From Chloroflexota bacterium (lineage in GTDB: Bacteria > Chloroflexota > Dehalococcoidia > JACPQD01), in NCBI GenBank assembly GCA_016190665.1, contig JACPQD010000012.1:50961-114960 (forward strand): a stretch of 64,000 nt of DNA. The letters are read 5' to 3'. Within the stretch, counting starts at the first letter, position 1. Every line of letters begins with the position of its first letter. Positions 31,189 through 39,587 of the stretch are shown here, piece by piece. The translations under genes and the position numbers were made by a program. The notes below the pieces were generated by a model. The model had not been told where the DNA came from and did no database searches. It was given only the letters and a program-made list of their open reading frames with translations.

Positions 31189-32133
31189 ATGAATCTGAAC
31201 CAGCTACTGTACTTCTACCATGTTGTACGAACGGGAAGCTACAGCCGCGCCGCCGAGGAAGTGGGTATCTCAGAGCCTGCGATTCATCGCACCGTGGCCA
31301 CGTTACAGAGAAGCTGTGGGATTAAGCTCTTGCAGCGAAAGGGGAAGGTCATTGAAGTGACCCCAGAGGCTGAAGCCCTCTTCGAGTATGCCTCCCGAAT
31401 AGCATCCCTTTCCGGAATGGCGCAGCAGGCAATCGCTGAACAGAAGACCCACATCTCCGGCAAATTATCGATAGGCGCCGGTGTGAGCGCGGTTCTGCAC
31501 ATGCTGCCCGCGGTCCTCCCCAGGTGGGCCGCCGAACATCCTATGGTGGAGGTATCGATTAAGCAGGGGATGGGGCATGAATTGCAGATGGGGTTACTGG
31601 ATGGCAGCCTCGACCTGATTGTTTCCGCCGGAACGAAATGGGAAGCCGGCCTGAGAAGGGAGCTGGTCTTCTCTGATAGATTAGTGGTTGTGTCGGCGCC
31701 GGGCCATGCCTTTTCGCAGCGCGAACTGGTCACCGTAGCTGACCTGAGCAAGGAGAAGCTGATACTTACTCCGAGGGGCACGCTGGTGCGGGACGAAGTG
31801 GAGGAGGTGGAGCGCAGATATGGCGTACAGTTCAAGGTGGCCGCTGAGGTCAATCGGATCGATGTGGCCAAGCCGCTTTGCCGGGCCGGCATGGGACTGG
31901 GGGTCTTGATGATGTCCGCCATAGCCGGGGAACTTGCCCACGGAGAGCTTAGCGTCCTCAACGTTGAAGGTTTCCCCCGAAGTTGCCCCTACTTCCTGGT
32001 CTATCGTACCGACCGGGCGTTGACCCCTGAAATGAAGTCAATGTTCTACGCCATCCAGGTATGGGTGAGTCAAATGGACCGGAGTGACCGGGATTCGGCG
32101 CTGACTGCCCCGGAGCGAAGCTCAATGACATAG
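31189..32133 (+). CDS. LysR-family transcriptional regulator
   Basis: 314 residues. The N-terminal winged helix (1-60) is typical (MNLNQLLYFYHVVRTGSYSR, AAEEVGISEPAIHRTVATLQ), followed by a LysR substrate domain (about 90-295: GKLSIGAGVSAVLHMLPAVL, GLLDGSLDLIVSAG, AGMGLGVLMMSAIAGEL). Divergent from the glycyl radical enzyme gene and the long selenoprotein cluster, it is the natural candidate to control them in response to a small effector. The ATG at 31189 follows GGAG. Its last 64 bp overlap, convergently, the VOC gene on the other strand. Confidence 0.92.
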   Translation: MNLNQLLYFYHVVRTGSYSRAAEEVGISEPAIHRTVATLQRSCGIKLLQRKGKVIEVTPEAEALFEYASRIASLSGMAQQAIAEQKTHISGKLSIGAGVSAVLHMLPAVLPRWAAEHPMVEVSIKQGMGHELQMGLLDGSLDLIVSAGTKWEAGLRRELVFSDRLVVVSAPGHAFSQRELVTVADLSKEKLILTPRGTLVRDEVEEVERRYGVQFKVAAEVNRIDVAKPLCRAGMGLGVLMMSAIAGELAHGELSVLNVEGFPRSCPYFLVYRTDRALTPEMKSMFYAIQVWVSQMDRSDRDSALTAPERSSMT

Positions 32134-32972
32134 CTGTCCGGGTCGCGCAGGAAGACGCTGGTCACACCCCGCGCAGCGTCCAGGACCTTAGGCGGCGATA
32201 TGAATCTAGCGCCCTTTGCTCGGAACTCTTCGTAGCTCTGCCCCACGTCGTCCACCTCGAAAGCGATGTAGGAGCAGCCGACATCGCATAGCCTCAGGTC
32301 GGTCTGTTTCCTGCCCACCGGCTGGATGTATTCATGGAGCTCGACGTATTCCTCGCTGTCCAGGACCATATGGGCCGACCGGATATTCACGCCCGGGATG
32401 CCGGCGCCCTCCTCAATGGCTTTCCCCTTAAGGTCAAAGATGACGTCCAGTTTCATGCCCAGAGTGTCGCGGTAAAAGGCGATCCCCTTCTCCAGGTCGC
32501 TGACGACGTGGCTGGTGTGGTGCGCCTGAGGGATGCGATGTATTTCCAGGAGTATGCCGTCGGGATCGAAGAAATAGGCAAAGGTCTTCTGCGGCTGCTC
32601 CGGGATGGGGTGCACCGGCGGCGAGATGAATCTCACGCCCTTGGCGACAAGCTTCTCGTACAGCTCTTTGATTTCGTAGGCTTCGATGGTCACGTGGGAG
32701 GCGCCCACATCGCACAACCGGGGCTCGAAGCGCTGCTTTCTCCGGGGGGACAGGTACTCGGCGAGCTTGATGAAATGGTCGCCGCGGATATCGGTGGAGC
32801 CCATCACGGCGGTCTTGATGTGCGCCCCGGGCATTCCTGTCGCTTCAGCGAGGGCCGCACCCGCCAGCTCATAGGTCCGCTCCAGGCGCATGTCCAGAAG
32901 GTCCCGATAAAAGGCGACCGCCCGGTCGAGGTTGCTGACCGTGACAGCGTGATAGGCAAAGGACTTGAGCAT
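32070..32972 (-). CDS. VOC-superfamily protein with two tandem domains
   Basis: 300 residues made of two vicinal-oxygen-chelate domains (about 1-140 and 150-290). Each begins with a His-bearing strand (YHAVTVSNLDRAVAFYRDLL and HHTSHVVSDLEKGIAFYRDT) and ends with a Glu strand (DPDGILLEIHRI and DPDSYVIELRSG). The His/Glu sets allow a metal site in each half, as in glyoxalases, extradiol dioxygenases and methylmalonyl-CoA epimerase. No closer assignment is possible. The ATG at 32972 follows AAAGGA. The final 64 bp overlap the end of the LysR gene in tail-to-tail orientation. Confidence 0.88.
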   Translation of the reverse strand: MLKSFAYHAVTVSNLDRAVAFYRDLLDMRLERTYELAGAALAEATGMPGAHIKTAVMGSTDIRGDHFIKLAEYLSPRRKQRFEPRLCDVGASHVTIEAYEIKELYEKLVAKGVRFISPPVHPIPEQPQKTFAYFFDPDGILLEIHRIPQAHHTSHVVSDLEKGIAFYRDTLGMKLDVIFDLKGKAIEEGAGIPGVNIRSAHMVLDSEEYVELHEYIQPVGRKQTDLRLCDVGCSYIAFEVDDVGQSYEEFRAKGARFISPPKVLDAARGVTSVFLRDPDSYVIELRSGAVSAESRSLRSI

Positions 32973-33018
32973 GGCGTTCCTTTCTACCCCCTACCCCTTA
33001 CTCCCTACTCCCTATCCC

Positions 33019-35682
33019 CTATTCCCTCCCCAAATCCCCCTTCTCCAGCTCCTCCAGCGCCTTCACGATGGGCGCCAGAAGCGTGGAATCCGGCTCCCGC
33101 CGCAGCTCGCGGCAAAATAACACGTAGTTTTGAACCGCCGCTGTCATCCATTGACCGAAGGCCGCGGGGGCAACCAAGAACTGCTGCTTCAATGTCTCGA
33201 CAGCCTCTTCCGCCCTCGCCAGAGCGTCCGCCTTACGGCCGGATTGGCTGAGACAGGTGGCGACATTGATGAGCGAGACGGCGAGGTTGGCCCCGAAGGC
33301 GTCGGGACGTTCCGTCGCCAACTCACGATTGATGCGGACCGCCTCCTCTGCCATCCCCAGCGCCTCCTTCCCCCGCCCAGCTTCGCAGAGAAACTTCGCG
33401 AGGTTGGCCAAAGACAGCGCCAGGCCACGACGGTAGGCATCGGGGCGCTCGGCTGCCAGCCCGCGCCCGATAGCCGCCGACTCCTCGGCTGCGCTGACTG
33501 CCTCTTCTCGGCGTCCCAGTGCGCCGAGACAGCCAGCCACGTTAGTGAGCGACATCGCCAAGGAAGAACGGAAGGCACCCGGACGCTCTGTTTCCAGCTC
33601 ACGATAGATAGCCGCCACCTCCTGTTCCACTTGCAGGGCCCTCCGCCACTGGATGAGTGCGACCAGGCCACGAGCAACACTGTCGAGCGCCTTCGCCAGG
33701 TAAGGTCTGAACTCATCGGGCTGCTCTCTTGTAAGCTCGCGGTAGATATCCACCGCCTCGTTGGCCGCATCTAGCGCTTCCTCGTTCCGGCCGGCCTCGC
33801 TCAAACGGTGAGCGAGAACAATAAGATACCAGGCGAGGTAAGGGAGGTACTGGCGCGTTCTTAGGCGCCTCAACATCGAGACTAGCCGTCGCGATACCTT
33901 CAGGGCGGGCTCGCGCAGCGCTACCGTATCCTCAGGTAGCTGGCCGTGGATCGTAGCCAGCGCCCCCGGGTCCTTTTCTCTCTTGCTAATCAGCGCGTCA
34001 AGCCAGGAAAGCGGCAGCCGATAGCCTGCCACGGTGTAGTCTTGAGCCGCGCGGATCACGAAGGGCACGACTCTGTCGAAGGCAAGCTCCGCAGCGCGCG
34101 CAACTACATCGTGACCGCCCCTTTCGCTCAGGTCCTTAAGGACGCGCAGCACAAAGGCTTCACCCACCATATCGGGGAGAATGGGAGCGACCCCCCGTTC
34201 TCGGCCCGGCAGAGCGGCGCACAGGCATTCGCGAATTGCCAGAGTGCCGTGCTGACCACCAAAACTCGGCGTGGCGGCTTCGGCGGCGATTGCATCCTCG
34301 GCCTCCTCCTGGGTCAGACCCTGGCACAGGGTGGCTACGGCCGCCATGTGGGTGAGAAAGCGCCTCGTGGCTGCCTGCTCCAACTCTGACATGCCGGCGG
34401 TCTTGGCCAGCGCTTCGATGCGGCCGATCTCCCTATCGGCGATGCGAAAAGCCAGGTCGGTGCGGGAGAGGGCGAGAACCGTCCCGAGGCCCACGTCACG
34501 CGCCAGCAATGCCGCCATCATGAGGAAGAGCGGGGCGCCCCACTCGACCCTGGCGAGCCGCTCGTCAAAATAGGGGTCTTTGCCCGGCTCAGGCACAGGC
34601 ACGCCCCCGCCGGCGCGCTTGATGGTCTCTGCCAGGACGCGGCGGCGGTCCAGCGCGTGAGCCAGGTCCGGTACCGGGACCGGCCCCGAAGGGTCAAGGA
34701 GGCGCTGGACGGCCTCAGCATCTCCTACACCGGCGCGGCCGAAGGCCTCCACCCACCAGCCGCCTTCGGGGTCCGCGCCGCGCTCCAGGAGCAACACCCT
34801 GAGCATCGGGAGAGGGTCAGACGGCTCTCCCGCATGGGCCAACTGAATGAGCCACCTCTTCAACAGCTCGGCCCGCGAAGCGGCGTAGTCGACGACTACT
34901 AAGGCGGGCTTGTCCCAAGTCCAGGGTCCAAGCCCGTCGAGCATGCCCTTCAGCGGCGACTCCTGGCCCAGAAAGCCCGTCTCCCAGCCCATCTCAACGG
35001 CTCGATGGCAAAGCTCCAAGGCCAGCCGGGTCTTGCCTGTGCCCGCACGCCCCACCATCACGCGGATGGACATGGGCGCGTCGCCGTCCAGCCATCTTTG
35101 CAATTCCTCCATCTCACTCTCGCGTCCCACCATTTCGATGCTCATGGCGTGGGCGCTCAGGATTTCCGTATCCGTCAGCTTGCGCGTGGGACGGCGGTTC
35201 TCATAGCGGTTCAGTCCCAGGTCGGAAAGACGGCGCAGAGGGCGTCCCAGGGCGTCGATGCGGTCGGCCAGGCCGGCCTGGCCGGCCAGTATCAAATCAA
35301 CCACCACCTGGTCCTTCGGCGGCAGCTCCTCGCGCAGACGTTCGTTCAGGCAGGTGACGAACCACCAGACCAGGTCTCGCGCCTCCGGGCTGCACCTGGC
35401 AAACAGGCGCGACCCTTGGCCCGTGGCGCACTGGCGCACCTGCCGCAAGGCCCGGTCGACCTTGCTGACGTTGCCCAGAAGGCCGACCATTTCGTTCCAG
35501 ACGGCGGATCCGCCGTGATGGCCGCGCCGCTCACACTCGTTAATGGCGGCTTCGGCTGCGTCACAGTACGCCTTCTCGATGCTTTGTCTTTTGAGAGCGT
35601 CGCCAGCCCATTGGGCCGCGAAGCGGCCGGCAAAAGCGCCGGCGGCGCGGGCTACGGCTAGAGCTGTGGCCGGGTCGATCAT
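33019..35682 (-). CDS. STAND-type NTPase with C-terminal tetratricopeptide repeats
   Basis: 887 residues. Residues 1-180 are an alpha-helical region without a recognisable effector motif. Residues about 185-560 are a P-loop NTPase of the NACHT/NB-ARC (STAND) class: Walker A GRAGTGKT at 211-218, Walker B ALVVVDY at 260-266. Residues about 640-860 contain TPR-like repeats of roughly 45 residues with the theme NxxxLxxxGRxxEALxxAEEAV and RELATERPDAF. STAND proteins act as ligand-triggered switches in signalling, programmed death or phage defence. No linked toxin or nuclease gene is visible. The ATG at 35682 follows GGGGAGGGG. The gene is intact and monocistronic. Confidence 0.88.
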   Translation of the reverse strand: MIDPATALAVARAAGAFAGRFAAQWAGDALKRQSIEKAYCDAAEAAINECERRGHHGGSAVWNEMVGLLGNVSKVDRALRQVRQCATGQGSRLFARCSPEARDLVWWFVTCLNERLREELPPKDQVVVDLILAGQAGLADRIDALGRPLRRLSDLGLNRYENRRPTRKLTDTEILSAHAMSIEMVGRESEMEELQRWLDGDAPMSIRVMVGRAGTGKTRLALELCHRAVEMGWETGFLGQESPLKGMLDGLGPWTWDKPALVVVDYAASRAELLKRWLIQLAHAGEPSDPLPMLRVLLLERGADPEGGWWVEAFGRAGVGDAEAVQRLLDPSGPVPVPDLAHALDRRRVLAETIKRAGGGVPVPEPGKDPYFDERLARVEWGAPLFLMMAALLARDVGLGTVLALSRTDLAFRIADREIGRIEALAKTAGMSELEQAATRRFLTHMAAVATLCQGLTQEEAEDAIAAEAATPSFGGQHGTLAIRECLCAALPGRERGVAPILPDMVGEAFVLRVLKDLSERGGHDVVARAAELAFDRVVPFVIRAAQDYTVAGYRLPLSWLDALISKREKDPGALATIHGQLPEDTVALREPALKVSRRLVSMLRRLRTRQYLPYLAWYLIVLAHRLSEAGRNEEALDAANEAVDIYRELTREQPDEFRPYLAKALDSVARGLVALIQWRRALQVEQEVAAIYRELETERPGAFRSSLAMSLTNVAGCLGALGRREEAVSAAEESAAIGRGLAAERPDAYRRGLALSLANLAKFLCEAGRGKEALGMAEEAVRINRELATERPDAFGANLAVSLINVATCLSQSGRKADALARAEEAVETLKQQFLVAPAAFGQWMTAAVQNYVLFCRELRREPDSTLLAPIVKALEELEKGDLGRE

Positions 35683-36196
35683 AGGAAGACCCCTCCCCGG
35701 AGGTCAAGGACGTTTAATGTGCGCTTATTATCGCTGCATGGCGGAGGTTCGTCAAGACACCGGGTACGAGGGCGCACGGCCGTGCGCCCCTGCGCGGACG
35801 CCACAGGCTCCAAAAGGCCAAGGGCACGGCACACGTGAGGGCATGGCACGGTTGAGGGCATAGTAAGCTACAATACTGTCCGATTAAACTTTTCTGTCAA
35901 CTGCACGACGCCCGTTCGATTTTCCTCTCCCTCGACGGGAGAGGGTAGGGTGAGGGTGAAACCGGAAAGCCCCCTCACCTTAGTCCTCTCCCGCGGAGGG
36001 GCGAGGAAACATGTGGTCATGCGCAGTTCAATTTTAATAAGACAACCTTGTAGCAAGCTATCCCCCTACGTGTGTAACCATTGCAGGCGTTTGTGGTTAG
36101 ACTCCTACTAACGTGGATGCACAGGATGGGACAGGGTCACGTGATCCTCCAATCTTGAATGTTGAATCCTGTCCATCCTGTTTATCCATGTTAAGT
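35683..36196. other. 514-bp gap containing repeats only
   Basis: No protein gene is supported. It holds a 20-bp perfect palindrome (35770-35789), an 80-bp repeat (35922-36001) with a second copy near 61.5 kb, and a repeat of the ATCCTGTCCATCCTGT type (about 36114-36193) whose relative lies at 61.8 kb. Confidence 0.6.
35922..36001 (+). repeat. 80-bp dispersed repeat, copy 1
   Basis: Identical, as far as I can align by eye, to the reverse complement of 61525-61604. Both ends contain G/C-rich inverted arms (CCTCTCCCTCGACGGGAGAG and CTCTCCCGCGGAG), so the transcript would fold into two hairpins. No open frame crosses it meaningfully. Confidence 0.85.
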
Positions 36197-37318
36197 CTAC
36201 GTCACTGCCCGGGCTATCAGTTCGCCCATCTCCTTCGTGCCCACCTGCGTCTTTCCCGGCTCCATCAAATCATAGGTCCGGTGGGTCTTCAGCACCTTAT
36301 CGATGGCCCTGTCGACGGAAGCGGCCTCTTTCTCCAGCCCCAGCGAGTGGCGCAGCATCATGGCGACACAGAAGACGGTGGCGATGGGGTTGGCCTCGTT
36401 CTTGCCCGCGTGGATAGGGGCGCTGCCATGGATCGGCTCGTACAGGCCGAAGCCCCATTGCAGGGCGCCGTCCCTGGAAACGCCCTTTATGCTCTCGGGA
36501 CGGATGGCCGCCGAAGGGGCCATGCCCACCGAGCCCATGAGCATCGCCGCCATGTTGTTGAACATCCCGGCCACGGACGTCATCTCATTGACGATGACGT
36601 CGAAGCTCGCCGGGTTGCGCACCAACTGCATGGCGCAGTTATCGGGAGGCATCAGCTCCAGCTTGACCCCAGGATAGTCGGGCGCCATCTCCTTCGCTAT
36701 GTCTCCCCAGAGCTTCGAGGTCCTGAACCTGGTGCGCGGCGAAGCGAAGGTGAGCTTGCCCCGGCGGCTCTGCGCCATGGTGAAGGCGAACTTGAAGGAC
36801 CGCCTGATGTCCTTCTCATCAGCCACAATGCGGTCGAAGGCGTGCCTTCCCCGCGAGTTCTGCCATTCCTTGCTTTGACGGGGTTTGAGTTCCCCCCTGA
36901 AGAAGCCAACGAAGAAGCGCACCACCAGAAGATCGACGTCCTTGAGCACCTCAGGCTTGAAGGGGGTGCGGTTGGCCAGGGCGGGGAAGTAGCGCGCCGG
37001 GCGCAGGTTAACGTTGACCTTCAGCGCGGAACGCATCTGGCCCAGGGCCACGTTGGGGAGCACCTTCGCCCCCGGCACGTCGTATTTCGGGTCGCCCGCC
37101 GCCCCGAAGAGAACGGCGTCACAACCGCGGCACATATCGAGCGTCTCCTGGGGCATGGGCGGCAGTCCCTGGTCCATGGCCGCCCCCGCCAGCAGCCCGT
37201 GTCTCAGGTCGAATTGATGTCCGTAGCGTCTGCCCACGGCCTGGAGGACGGTCACCGCCGCGGGCACCACCTCCCTGCCGATGCCATCGCCAGGGATGAT
37301 GCCGATAGTGAACTTCAC
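36197..37318 (-). CDS. Isopropylmalate/isocitrate dehydrogenase-like protein with degenerate active site
   Basis: 373 residues with the overall fold of IPMDH/tartrate dehydrogenase (IPGDGIGREVVPAAV, NLRPARYF, DNCAMQLVRNPASFDVIV, GLYEPIHGSAP and GKNEANPIATVF). Compared with the consensus as I remember it, the catalytic Tyr segment GGIYFGEPRG reads VGFFRGELKPR, the catalytic Lys in VDKANVL reads ASPRTRF, and the metal Asp residues of FGDILSDE are lost (VAGMFNN). It is therefore either a non-catalytic homologue or an enzyme with changed chemistry. The start is GTG 37318 with GAGAGG upstream. Isolated, between repeats. Confidence 0.8.
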   Translation of the reverse strand: MKFTIGIIPGDGIGREVVPAAVTVLQAVGRRYGHQFDLRHGLLAGAAMDQGLPPMPQETLDMCRGCDAVLFGAAGDPKYDVPGAKVLPNVALGQMRSALKVNVNLRPARYFPALANRTPFKPEVLKDVDLLVVRFFVGFFRGELKPRQSKEWQNSRGRHAFDRIVADEKDIRRSFKFAFTMAQSRRGKLTFASPRTRFRTSKLWGDIAKEMAPDYPGVKLELMPPDNCAMQLVRNPASFDVIVNEMTSVAGMFNNMAAMLMGSVGMAPSAAIRPESIKGVSRDGALQWGFGLYEPIHGSAPIHAGKNEANPIATVFCVAMMLRHSLGLEKEAASVDRAIDKVLKTHRTYDLMEPGKTQVGTKEMGELIARAVT

Positions 37319-37405
37319 TGCTTAAACCTCTCCCTTAATCCCTCCCCGACGCGGGGAGGGAGAGTACGCGTATGGGTTGTGATCTCCCTTCCCGACCTTG
37401 GTACG

Positions 37406-37494
37406 GGGGAGTCCACGTATGGATAGTTGGCTCGCGAGTTCCGCCAGCAGGGCTCATTGCGGTTTCGGGGAGTCCACGTATGGATAGTTGGCTC
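37406..37494 (+). repeat. 28-bp direct repeat, two copies 61 bp apart
   Basis: The 28-bp sequence beginning GGGGAGTCCACGTATGGATA occurs at 37406-37433 and again at 37467-37494 without a visible mismatch. It is surrounded by purine-rich short inverted repeats (CCCTCCCC/GGGGAGGG types). The 299-bp region 37319-37617 holds no gene. Confidence 0.85.
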
Positions 37495-37617
37495 CCCTTC
37501 CCGCTTCGGGAAGGGGCCGGGGGTTAGGTTTGGGAATCGTCTCATCCGGCTGGCGGGAGAATGCACGGGCAACCCGGCCTCCGGACACATCGAGTAGGGG
37601 CACGGTGCACCGTGCCC

Positions 37618-39291
37618 CTACTCCAGCCACACATGGGCCCATCGCGTGTTATTCATGCTGGTCTCCAGCCCTTCGTACCCTTTCAGCTCCGGCCAGTGGG
37701 CGACGTAGTTTGTGAGCTCGAAGAGGCGGAAGATGGGGAGCAGCTCCATGACCCGCCTCTCCAACTGGTTGACGATCTTCTTCCGCTCCGCGGGGTCCGT
37801 GGTCCGTGACTGCCTGGAATAGAGGTCATCCACCGTCGGGTCGCTGAAGCCGGAAAGGTTATCCGGGCTGCCGGTCACGAACCAGCGCAGCAGGCCATCG
37901 GGGTCGCTAATGGTAGCGACATGGGCGGTCTGAATTATATCAAAGTTGCGTCGGCGCTGGATCTCCGGGAACGATGCGGCGTCGAGCCCCTGCAGGGTAA
38001 GGTCGATGCCAATCTTCGATAACTGGTCCTTCACAACCTGAGCGACGTCCCCAAAACGGGCAGCGGTCCGGAAGGGGTACACGGCCTTGATGCCGTTCGG
38101 CAGGCCGGCGTCTTCCAGGAGCTTCCTGGCCTGGGCGATATCAGCGGGCGCGGGCTTGCGGATCCCTGGCAACGCTAATAGCTCTGTCTCGGGCAAGGCC
38201 CATTCATGGGAGGGCGGGCCGATGGCGCTGGTGATCAATCCGCCGCCCTGAAGAGCGGCCTTGATGATCTCCGACTGGTCCAGGGCCATTACCGCCGCCT
38301 GGCGGACCCGGGCGTCGCTGAAAGGAGGCTTGGTCGCATTGAAGGTCATATCCTGGCCGGACCCGCCGCCATACCCATAGACACTCACGTTGGGTATCTC
38401 CCTCCTGGCCACCTCCACCTCAACGGGACTGAGGCCGCGACTGCCGTAGCCGGTAACGATAACCCGCTTCGTGCGAAAGGCGGCGAACTGCACCGCCGGG
38501 TCCTTGATCAGGTACCAGTTGATGCCATCCAGGTAGGGACGACCCTTGACGAAGTAGTCCTTGTTCTTCTCCGTGGTCAACTGCGTCCCGGGGGTGTACT
38601 GTTTGAACTTAAAGGGGCCGGTGCCGATGCCGTCCCTCTTCATATCGCCCCTGGCCTGGATGACGTGCTTAGGCATTATCACCGACCAACCGCTGGCCAT
38701 CGTCGCCAGGAAAGAAGGGCTTGGGTATGTGAGATCAACCTTGACCGTGTTCTGCCCCGGGGTTATCTTGTCCACCGCGACAAACTGCGTTTTTCTCGGG
38801 CTCACCACGCCCCGTGGCGGGTCCCTCATTCGGTCGAGGCTGAACTTGACGTCCTCCGAGGTGAACGGCTGGCCATCGTGCCACTTGACCCCGGGGGCCA
38901 GGCTGAAGATGTAGGACTTGCCATCCGGGCCCAGCTCCCAGCTCTGAGCGAGCTCGGGGACGATGTTATAGGGCCGGAGGGGGTTGCGCTGTATCAGCCC
39001 GTTGTAGACGCCTCCCATGGGCCAGAGGGTGCCCCCGCTGCTGGCCTGGTGGATGTCCAAATGCTCCGGCTCAATGGCGTCCCAACTGGTGAGGATGCCG
39101 CCATACTTTGGTGTCGCCGCCCTTGGCGTCGAAGCTGGCGCCGTGGGGGCGACCGGCGCCCTGGCGGCCGGGGTCTCCACTTTCGCGGCAGCTGGTGGGG
39201 AGACTGTTGCTGGGGTCGCGGCCGGGGCACACCCCAAGAGCGCCAGAATCGCCGAGCAACTTGCCATAACCAGAGAACCCTTCCTGTGCAT
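37618..39291 (-). CDS. Family-5 (oligopeptide-type) ABC substrate-binding lipoprotein
   Basis: 557 residues. Signal peptide with lipobox ALLGC near residue 20, a long Ala/Pro/Thr linker, and an SBP_bac_5 domain (GGILTSWDAIEPEHLDIHQA, FSLAPGVKWHDGQPFTSEDV, GTGPFKFKQYTPG, VRQAAVMALDQSEI). It is the fourth of its kind in the window and stands outside the selenoprotein cluster. The ATG at 39291 follows AAGGAGG; an in-frame upstream extension lacks a ribosome site. Without linked permease genes it must share a transporter encoded elsewhere or act as a sensor or scavenger. Confidence 0.92.
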   Translation of the reverse strand: MHRKGSLVMASCSAILALLGCAPAATPATVSPPAAAKVETPAARAPVAPTAPASTPRAATPKYGGILTSWDAIEPEHLDIHQASSGGTLWPMGGVYNGLIQRNPLRPYNIVPELAQSWELGPDGKSYIFSLAPGVKWHDGQPFTSEDVKFSLDRMRDPPRGVVSPRKTQFVAVDKITPGQNTVKVDLTYPSPSFLATMASGWSVIMPKHVIQARGDMKRDGIGTGPFKFKQYTPGTQLTTEKNKDYFVKGRPYLDGINWYLIKDPAVQFAAFRTKRVIVTGYGSRGLSPVEVEVARREIPNVSVYGYGGGSGQDMTFNATKPPFSDARVRQAAVMALDQSEIIKAALQGGGLITSAIGPPSHEWALPETELLALPGIRKPAPADIAQARKLLEDAGLPNGIKAVYPFRTAARFGDVAQVVKDQLSKIGIDLTLQGLDAASFPEIQRRRNFDIIQTAHVATISDPDGLLRWFVTGSPDNLSGFSDPTVDDLYSRQSRTTDPAERKKIVNQLERRVMELLPIFRLFELTNYVAHWPELKGYEGLETSMNNTRWAHVWLE

Positions 39292-39587
39292 CGCAAGGCC
39301 TCCTTCGTGCGCGGACAACGCCACCAACCCATAGTTCGATGGCCGCAAGTGTACTAAAGCCGAGGTCGCCTGTCAATGGCCACTTGGGACTGGAGGCCTC
39401 CGTACCGGCATGCCACCGCTTGTTCGTAATTGCTTCGAGGAGGTGATTCAGGGGCGTCCTGGCTATTGGAGAGAAGGGGGGGAAAGCCGACGCGGTGACA
39501 GCGAAGAGAGGCTGAAGGGGATACAAACGTATAAAATCGATATCGCGCTGCGCGCACAATGCGCGTGCTTGTCATTCCATAGGCCGC

